The notes under the pieces were generated by a model that did not search any database, had not been told where the DNA came from, and worked only from the letters and a program-made list of their open reading frames with translations. This document shows, one piece after another, positions 58,567-64,000 of a stretch of DNA of 64,000 nt (the stretch's first letter is position 1; each line of letters opens with the position of its first letter). The stretch lies in NCBI RefSeq assembly GCF_024764775.1, contig NZ_JALIGC010000039.1, positions 649,283-713,282 of the forward strand. Reading direction: 5' to 3'. The DNA is from Scandinavium manionii (GTDB taxonomy: Bacteria > Pseudomonadota > Gammaproteobacteria > Enterobacterales > Enterobacteriaceae). The translations under genes were made by a program, and so were the position numbers.

Positions 58567-60354
58567 ATGCGTACAGAATATTGCGGGCAGCTGCGTCAGT
58601 CCCACGTTGGGCAGCAAGTGACGCTGTGTGGTTGGGTTAACCGTCGTCGTGATCTCGGCAGCCTTATTTTCATCGATATGCGTGACCGCGAAGGTATCGT
58701 GCAGGTCTTTTTCGATCCGGACCGTGCAGAGGCCTTAAAACTGGCGTCTGAACTGCGCAATGAATTTTGCATTCAAATCACCGGTACCGTGCGTGCACGT
58801 GATGCGAAAAACGTCAACACCGATATGCCGACCGGCGAAATCGAAGTGCTGGCGTCCGACCTGGTTATCATCAACCGTTCAGACGCGCTGCCGCTCGATT
58901 CTAATCACGTCAATACTGAAGAAGCGCGTCTGAAGTACCGCTACCTCGACCTGCGCCGCCCTGAAATGGCAAACCGCCTGAAGACCCGTGCGAAGATCAC
59001 AAGCTTCGTGCGTCGCTTTATGGATGAGCATGATTTCCTCGACATCGAAACCCCGATGCTGACCAAAGCCACGCCGGAAGGTGCGCGTGACTACCTGGTA
59101 CCGAGCCGCGTTCATAAAGGCAAATTCTACGCGCTGCCACAGTCTCCACAGCTGTTCAAACAGCTGCTGATGATGTCCGGTTTTGACCGCTACTATCAGA
59201 TTGTTAAATGCTTCCGTGACGAAGACCTGCGCGCTGACCGTCAGCCTGAATTTACCCAGATCGACGTAGAAACCTCCTTCATGACCGCACCACAGGTGCG
59301 TGAAGTGATGGAAGCGCTGGTTCGTCAGCTGTGGCTGGAAATCAAAGGCGTGGATTTGGGCGATTTCCCCATCATGACCTTCGCTGAAGCTGAACGTCGT
59401 TACGGTTCCGATAAGCCGGACCTGCGTAACCCAATGGAACTGGTTGACGTTGCTGACCTGCTGAAAAGCGTTGAGTTCGCGGTGTTTGCTGGCCCGGCAA
59501 ATGATGCCAAAGGTCGTGTGGCTGCGCTGCGTGTTCCTGGCGGTGCAGCTCTGAGCCGTAAGCAGATCGACGACTACGGTAACTTCATCAAAATCTATGG
59601 CGCGAAAGGCCTGGCTTACATCAAAGTCACCGAGCGTGCTAAAGGCCTGGAAGGTATCACCAGCCCGGTCGCTAAATTCCTGAACGCTGATATCGTGGAA
59701 GCCATTCTTGCCCGTACCGGTGCACAAGACGGCGACATGATCTTCTTCGGCGCGGACAACAAGAAAGTGGTTGCCGATTCAATGGGCGCGCTGCGTCTGA
59801 AGCTCGGTAAAGACCTGAGCATCACCGACGAAGCTAAATGGGCGCCGCTGTGGGTTATCGACTTCCCGATGTTCGAAGACGACGGCGAAGGCGGCCTGAC
59901 CGCAATGCACCACCCGTTCACCTCGGCGAAAGAGATGACGGCGGCAGAGCTGAAAGCCTCCCCGGAAGACGCCGTCGCGAACGCCTACGATATGGTGATC
60001 AACGGCTATGAAGTCGGCGGCGGTTCCGTGCGTATTCACAACGGTGAAATGCAGCAGACCGTGTTCGGTATTCTCGGCATCAACGAACAGGAACAGCGTG
60101 AGAAATTCGGCTTCCTGCTCGACGCCCTGAAATACGGCACTCCGCCACACGCGGGCCTGGCATTTGGTCTGGATCGTCTGACCATGCTGCTGACCGGCAC
60201 TGATAATATCCGTGACGTTATCGCCTTCCCGAAAACCACCGCTGCCGCCTGTCTGATGACCGAGGCCCCAAGCTTCGCAAATCCGGCTTCGCTGACCGAG
60301 CTGGGAATTCAGGTTGTGGCGAAAGAGCCAAAAGAGTCTGCGGAGAACAAGTAA
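58567..60354 (+). CDS. aspS: aspartyl-tRNA synthetase
   Basis: Class IIb synthetase charging tRNA-Asp, 595 residues (E. coli 590). It has the N-terminal OB-fold anticodon domain (VTLCGWVNRRRDLGSLIFID), motif 2 FRDEDLRADRQPEFTQID (about 217-234), a bacterial GAD insertion domain (about 290-420), and motif 3 GLAFGLDRLTMLLTG (about 530-545). AAGGGAA precedes the ATG. nudB starts one base after the stop codon. Confidence 0.98.
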   Translation: MRTEYCGQLRQSHVGQQVTLCGWVNRRRDLGSLIFIDMRDREGIVQVFFDPDRAEALKLASELRNEFCIQITGTVRARDAKNVNTDMPTGEIEVLASDLVIINRSDALPLDSNHVNTEEARLKYRYLDLRRPEMANRLKTRAKITSFVRRFMDEHDFLDIETPMLTKATPEGARDYLVPSRVHKGKFYALPQSPQLFKQLLMMSGFDRYYQIVKCFRDEDLRADRQPEFTQIDVETSFMTAPQVREVMEALVRQLWLEIKGVDLGDFPIMTFAEAERRYGSDKPDLRNPMELVDVADLLKSVEFAVFAGPANDAKGRVAALRVPGGAALSRKQIDDYGNFIKIYGAKGLAYIKVTERAKGLEGITSPVAKFLNADIVEAILARTGAQDGDMIFFGADNKKVVADSMGALRLKLGKDLSITDEAKWAPLWVIDFPMFEDDGEGGLTAMHHPFTSAKEMTAAELKASPEDAVANAYDMVINGYEVGGGSVRIHNGEMQQTVFGILGINEQEQREKFGFLLDALKYGTPPHAGLAFGLDRLTMLLTGTDNIRDVIAFPKTTAAACLMTEAPSFANPASLTELGIQVVAKEPKESAENK

Positions 60355-60355
60355 T

Positions 60356-60799
60356 ATGCCATTCAAGCAGCCTGTTTCCGTTCTGGTCGTGATATATGCG
60401 CAGGATACGAAACGGGTGCTGATGTTGCAGCGACGCGATGACCCTGATTTCTGGCAGTCGGTAACCGGCAGTCTGGAGGAGGGGGAAACCGCGTTGCAAG
60501 CCGCCGCGCGTGAAGTAAAGGAAGAGGTCGCCATTGACGTGGCCTCAGAGCCGCTGGCCTTAATTGACTGTCAGCGCACGGTGGAGTTTGAAATTTTCAC
60601 GCATTTACGCCATCGCTATGCGCCGGGTATCGAACGCAATACAGAATCGTGGTTCTGTCTTGCGCTGCCCCATGAGCGTCAGATTGAGATAAGTGAACAT
60701 CTCGCCTGGCGCTGGGTTGCTGCTCCTGAAGCAGCTGTGCTCACTAAGTCCTGGAGCAACCGGCAGGCGATTGAAGAATTTGTAATTAAAACGGCCTGA
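60356..60799 (+). CDS. nudB: dihydroneopterin triphosphate diphosphatase NudB
   Basis: Nudix hydrolase removing pyrophosphate from 7,8-dihydroneopterin triphosphate in folate synthesis. It is 147 residues. The Nudix box GSLEEGETALQAAAREVKEE (about 41-60) fits G-x5-E-x7-REV-x-EE. The start MPFKQPVSVLVV follows the aspS stop by one base; a longer frame reads into aspS and is not used. It lies in the conserved aspS-nudB-yebC-ruvC order. Confidence 0.96.
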   Translation: MPFKQPVSVLVVIYAQDTKRVLMLQRRDDPDFWQSVTGSLEEGETALQAAAREVKEEVAIDVASEPLALIDCQRTVEFEIFTHLRHRYAPGIERNTESWFCLALPHERQIEISEHLAWRWVAAPEAAVLTKSWSNRQAIEEFVIKTA

Positions 60800-60826
60800 T
60801 GGCCGATCTTTTCGGAGACTTTAGTT

Positions 60827-61567
60827 ATGGCAGGTCATAGTAAGTGGGCCAACACCAAACACCGCAAAGCGGCACAGGATGCCAAGCGCGGTAAGATCTT
60901 TACCAAAATCATCCGCGAACTGGTCACTGCGGCGCGTCTGGGCGGCGGCGATGCGGGTTCTAACCCACGTCTGCGTGCGGCTATCGACAAAGCCCTGTCG
61001 AACAACATGACGCGTGACACCCTGAACCGCGCCATCGCGCGTGGCGTTGGCGGTGATGAAGATTCGAACATGGAAACCATCATTTATGAAGGTTACGGTC
61101 CTGGTGGCACGGCGGTGATGGTGGAATGCCTGTCTGACAACCGCAACCGTACCGTGGCTGAAGTGCGTCATGCCTTCACCAAAACCGGGGGCAACCTCGG
61201 CACTGACGGTTCCGTAGCCTATCTGTTCAGCAAAAAAGGCGTGATTTCCTTCGAAGCGGGCGATGAAGATGTGATCATGGAAGCCGCGCTGGAAGCCGGT
61301 GCTGAAGACGTTGTGACCTTCGACGATGGCGCAATCGACGTCTACACCGCCTGGGAAGAAATGGGCGCGGTACGTGATGCACTGGAAGCGGCAGGCCTGA
61401 AAGCAGACAACGCTGAAGTATCGATGATCCCGTCCACTAAAGCGGACATGGATGCAGAGACGGCACCAAAACTGCTGCGTCTGATCGACATGCTGGAAGA
61501 CTGCGACGACGTGCAGGAAGTTTATCACAACGGTGAGATCTCTGATGAGGTTGCAGCTACGCTCTAA
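60827..61567 (+). CDS. yebC: YebC/TACO1 family translation factor
   Basis: A 246-residue cytoplasmic protein, the same size as E. coli YebC. It starts MAGHSKWANTKHRKAAQDA, the family signature, and contains GYGPGGTAVMVECLSDNRNR (about 85-104). YebC-type proteins were first described as DNA-binding regulators; recent work on relatives assigns them to relief of ribosome stalling at proline-rich stretches. Position next to ruvC is widely conserved. Confidence 0.97.
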   Translation: MAGHSKWANTKHRKAAQDAKRGKIFTKIIRELVTAARLGGGDAGSNPRLRAAIDKALSNNMTRDTLNRAIARGVGGDEDSNMETIIYEGYGPGGTAVMVECLSDNRNRTVAEVRHAFTKTGGNLGTDGSVAYLFSKKGVISFEAGDEDVIMEAALEAGAEDVVTFDDGAIDVYTAWEEMGAVRDALEAAGLKADNAEVSMIPSTKADMDAETAPKLLRLIDMLEDCDDVQEVYHNGEISDEVAATL

Positions 61568-61600
61568 TGGGGCAGCTTAACACCACCACCGGAGGCGCGT

Positions 61601-62122
61601 GTGTCCATCATTCTCGGTATTGACCCGGGTTCGCGCGTCACTGGTTACGGCGTCATTCGCCAGGTTGGACGGCAGTTAACTTACCTTGGCAGCGGGTGTA
61701 TTCGTACCAAAGTGGAAGACCTGCCGTCGCGCCTGAAGCTGATTTACGCAGGCGTATCGGAAATCATTACCCAGTTTCAGCCGGATATTTTTGCCATTGA
61801 GCAGGTATTCATGGCGAAAAACGCCGACTCAGCTCTCAAGCTGGGCCAGGCGCGCGGGGTGGCGATTGTGGCGGCGGTAAACCAGGATTTGCCGGTATTT
61901 GAATATGCGGCACGTCAGGTGAAACAAACCGTAGTAGGGAACGGCGGCGCGGACAAAACGCAGGTGCAGCACATGGTGCGAACCCTGCTCAAACTGCCGG
62001 CCAACCCTCAGGCGGATGCCGCTGATGCGTTGGCAATTGCTATCACGCATTGCCACGTCAATCAGAATGCGATGCAGATAAGCGACACGCGGCTTAATCT
62101 GGCACGCGGAAGATTACGCTAA
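61601..62122 (+). CDS. ruvC: Holliday junction endonuclease RuvC
   Basis: Resolves Holliday junctions by paired nicks, working with RuvAB. It is 173 residues. Catalytic acids are the Asp of GIDPGSRVTGYG, Glu in FAIEQVFMAKN, and two Asp in NPQADAADALAIA. The start is GTG with GGAGG seven bases upstream (CCGGAGGCGCGTGTG). It is followed by the hairpin that serves both as its terminator and as the LexA box of ruvAB. Confidence 0.97.
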   Translation: MSIILGIDPGSRVTGYGVIRQVGRQLTYLGSGCIRTKVEDLPSRLKLIYAGVSEIITQFQPDIFAIEQVFMAKNADSALKLGQARGVAIVAAVNQDLPVFEYAARQVKQTVVGNGGADKTQVQHMVRTLLKLPANPQADAADALAIAITHCHVNQNAMQISDTRLNLARGRLR

Positions 62123-62134
62123 ATAAGACAATAG

Positions 62135-62162
62135 AGGCTGGATATTTATCCAGCCTTTTTTT
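62135..62162 (+). terminator. ruvC terminator overlapping the ruvAB LexA box
   Basis: The stem AGGCTGGATA/TATCCAGCCT is followed by seven T residues, 13 bases after ruvC. The hairpin centre CTGGATATTTATCCAG (62138-62153) is an SOS box CTG-N10-CAG. E. coli ruvAB is likewise LexA-controlled while ruvC is not. One palindrome thus ends one transcript and represses the next. Confidence 0.85.
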
Positions 62163-62205
62163 ATGATACGACATTCGTATTTTGTCCCCAACGCAGGAGC
62201 GTCAC

Positions 62206-62817
62206 GTGATCGGCAGACTCAGAGGCATCATTCTGGAAAAACAACCCCCACTGGTATTACTGGAAGTGGGCGGCGTGGGCTATGAAGTGCATATGCCGAT
62301 GACCTGTTTCTACGAACTGCCGGAGCAGGGCAATGAAGCCACTGTCTTCACGCAATTCGTGGTACGTGAAGACGCGCAGCTGTTGTACGGCTTTAATAAT
62401 AAGCAGGAACGCACCCTGTTCCGTGAGCTTATCAAAACCAATGGCGTAGGGCCGAAGCTGGCGCTGGCTATACTTTCAGGCATGTCGGCGGCGCAGTTCG
62501 TTAATGCCGTTGAACGTGAAGATTCCGTGGCGCTGGTGAAGCTGCCGGGTATCGGCAAAAAAACCGCTGAACGTCTGGTGGTCGAAATGAAAGACCGCTT
62601 CAAAGGCCTGCACGGCGACCTGTTTACCCCGGCATCCGATCTGGTACTGACCTCTCCGGCAAGCCAGGCGACCGACGACGCCGAGCAGGAAGCGGTTGCT
62701 GCGCTGGTGGCGCTGGGCTATAAACCACAGGAAGCCAGCCGGATGGTGAGCAAAATCGCCAGCCCGAATGCCAGCAGTGAAACGCTAATCCGCGACGCGC
62801 TACGCGCCGCGATGTGA
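62206..62817 (+). CDS. ruvA: Holliday junction helicase subunit RuvA
   Basis: Tetrameric junction-binding protein that loads the RuvB motor, 203 residues as in E. coli. The start is GTG (MIGRLRGIILEKQPP) with AGGAG six bases upstream, not the TTG eight codons earlier. It has an N-terminal OB fold, two helix-hairpin-helix motifs (KTNGVGPKLALAIL, LPGIGKKTAERLV) and a C-terminal RuvB-binding domain (AVAALVALGYKPQEA). ruvB follows after eight bases. Confidence 0.97.
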   Translation: MIGRLRGIILEKQPPLVLLEVGGVGYEVHMPMTCFYELPEQGNEATVFTQFVVREDAQLLYGFNNKQERTLFRELIKTNGVGPKLALAILSGMSAAQFVNAVEREDSVALVKLPGIGKKTAERLVVEMKDRFKGLHGDLFTPASDLVLTSPASQATDDAEQEAVAALVALGYKPQEASRMVSKIASPNASSETLIRDALRAAM

Positions 62818-62825
62818 GGTAACGG

Positions 62826-63836
62826 ATGATTGAAGCTGACCGCCTGGTCTCTGCAGAAAGTGTCGTACCCGAAGATGTGGTTGACCGCGCTATTCGCCCG
62901 AAGCTGCTGGAGGAATACATCGGCCAGCCGCAGGTGCGCTCGCAGATGGAAATCTTTATACAGGCGGCGAAGCTGCGCGGTGAAGCGCTCGATCATTTGC
63001 TGATTTTCGGCCCGCCGGGGCTCGGTAAAACGACGCTGGCGAATATTGTCGCCAATGAAATGGGCGTTAACCTGCGCACCACCTCCGGTCCTGTGCTGGA
63101 AAAAGCGGGTGACCTGGCGGCGATGCTGACTAACCTTGAACCGCATGATGTGCTGTTCATTGATGAAATTCATCGCCTATCGCCAGTGGTTGAAGAGGTG
63201 CTGTATCCGGCGATGGAAGACTATCAGCTGGATATCATGATTGGTGAAGGCCCGGCCGCGCGTTCGATTAAAATCGACCTGCCACCGTTTACGCTGATTG
63301 GCGCCACCACGCGCGCCGGTTCATTAACGTCACCACTGCGTGACCGTTTCGGTATCGTGCAGCGTCTGGAGTTCTATCAGGTACCTGACCTCCAGCACAT
63401 TGTCGGACGCAGCGCCCGTTACATGGGCCTGGAGATGAGTGAAGAGGGCGCACTCGAAGTGGCGCGTCGCGCACGCGGTACGCCGCGTATCGCCAACCGT
63501 TTGCTGCGTCGCGTGCGTGATTTCTCCGAAGTGCGCCATGACGGCACCATTTCTGCGGATATCGCGTCTCAGGCGCTGGATATGCTCAACGTCGATGCGG
63601 AAGGCTTCGATTATATGGACCGCAAGCTGCTGTTGGCGGTGATCGACAAATTCTTCGGTGGCCCGGTCGGGCTGGATAACCTTGCGGCGGCGATTGGCGA
63701 AGAACGCGAAACCATTGAAGACGTGCTGGAGCCGTATCTTATTCAGCAGGGCTTTTTGCAGCGCACCCCGCGCGGACGTATGGCGACGGTGCGAGCCTGG
63801 AACCATTTCGGTATCACGCCGCCGGAAATGCCCTAA
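62826..63836 (+). CDS. ruvB: Holliday junction branch-migration ATPase RuvB
   Basis: AAA+ hexameric motor of branch migration, 336 residues as in E. coli. Walker A GPPGLGKTTLA (about 61-71), Walker B VLFIDEIHRL (about 109-118), sensor 1 GATTRAGSLTSPLRDRF with the arginine finger, and a C-terminal winged-helix DNA-binding domain (LIQQGFLQRTPRGRMAT) are present. In operon with ruvA. Its terminator is interrupted by IS4 from base 63874. Confidence 0.98.
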   Translation: MIEADRLVSAESVVPEDVVDRAIRPKLLEEYIGQPQVRSQMEIFIQAAKLRGEALDHLLIFGPPGLGKTTLANIVANEMGVNLRTTSGPVLEKAGDLAAMLTNLEPHDVLFIDEIHRLSPVVEEVLYPAMEDYQLDIMIGEGPAARSIKIDLPPFTLIGATTRAGSLTSPLRDRFGIVQRLEFYQVPDLQHIVGRSARYMGLEMSEEGALEVARRARGTPRIANRLLRRVRDFSEVRHDGTISADIASQALDMLNVDAEGFDYMDRKLLLAVIDKFFGGPVGLDNLAAAIGEERETIEDVLEPYLIQQGFLQRTPRGRMATVRAWNHFGITPPEMP

Positions 63837-63873
63837 GCGCCACTCTGCTGCATAAAAAAACGCCCTATTGGGC

Positions 63874-64000
63874 TAATGCCGATCAGTTAAGGATCGGTTG
63901 ATCGATCCAGTGGCTGTGTAAGAATCCGGAAATGCTCACCCGTTTCCGGATTTTTTTATGCACATTGGACAGGCACTTGATCTCGTTTCACGCTACGACT
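63874..64000 (+). mobile_element. IS4 insertion sequence, left end (truncated by window)
   Basis: The left terminal repeat TAATGCCGATCAGTTAAGG (63874-63892) is that of IS4. It is followed by the IS4 leader with a strong hairpin AATCCGGAAA...TTTCCGGATT and T-run (63923-63957), which shields the transposase from outside transcription, then the transposase start. The base before the repeat ends GCCCTATTGGGC, the left arm and loop of the ruvB terminator, so the element inserted in that hairpin. The right end lies beyond the window. Confidence 0.88.
63958..64000 (+). CDS. IS4 transposase, N-terminal fragment
   Basis: The 14 codons readable before the window edge give MHIGQALDLVSRYD, the N-terminus of the IS4 transposase as known from E. 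coli. This DDE enzyme cuts and pastes the element. Whether the copy is intact cannot be seen. Confidence 0.85.
   Translation, partial: MHIGQALDLVSRYD

Overview
The window is a stretch of enterobacterial chromosome. Gene content and order follow the E. coli/Salmonella region from uvrC to ruvB, and most proteins match their E. coli counterparts closely in length and sequence. Extra genes (fdnGHI at this site, an HD-GYP protein, an RpiB-like isomerase, a C4-dicarboxylate carrier, a Csu-like pilus operon, a rhamnogalacturonide pair and an LpxA paralogue) suggest a relative of Enterobacter, Lelliottia, Leclercia or Kosakonia rather than Escherichia itself. The genus cannot be fixed from the sequence alone.

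Layout. 1-2413: end of uvrC, pgsA and the glyW-cysT-leuZ tRNA operon with its 3'ETS sponge RNA. 2470-4549: yecA and, convergent with it, tyrP. 4778-9370: fdnIHG on the minus strand, a selenocysteine formate dehydrogenase-N operon. 9616-18569: an accessory block with two ferritins (ftnA, ftnB), yecR, an HD-GYP sensor, an RpiB-like isomerase, a DHA2 exporter, yecJ, a Dcu carrier and a DJ-1/PfpI protein. 18853-25241: araFGH, otsBA, uspC. 25242-47187: the flagellar/chemotaxis regulon (flhDC, motAB, cheAW, tar, tap, cheRBYZ, flhBAE). A complete archaic chaperone-usher pilus operon is inserted between cheW and tar. 47457-51141: a GPH transporter and a GH105 hydrolase behind a KdgR-like box, then an LpxA paralogue. 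51188-63836: argS, yecM, cutC/micL, cmoBA, yecN, yecED, aspS, nudB, yebC, ruvC, ruvAB. 63874-64000: left end of an IS4 copy inserted in the ruvB terminator.

How it works together. FlhDC is controlled by a CRP site and a long structured leader. A sigma-28 promoter inside flhC can make the MotR RNA and serve motAB-cheAW. The pilus insertion would uncouple tar and the later chemotaxis genes from that promoter, but a near-perfect sigma-28 promoter lies directly in front of tar. The pilus operon has its own CRP site, so motility and a putative adhesive pilus share one transcription unit region and a common activator.

Other sites readable here are a TyrR box (tyrP), FNR and Nar sites (fdnG), a sigma-S -10 element (otsBA), a sigma-E promoter for micL inside cutC, and a LexA box that is also the ruvC terminator hairpin. 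Repeats include one ERIC element and one REP pair. No CRISPR array, rRNA gene or prophage is seen.
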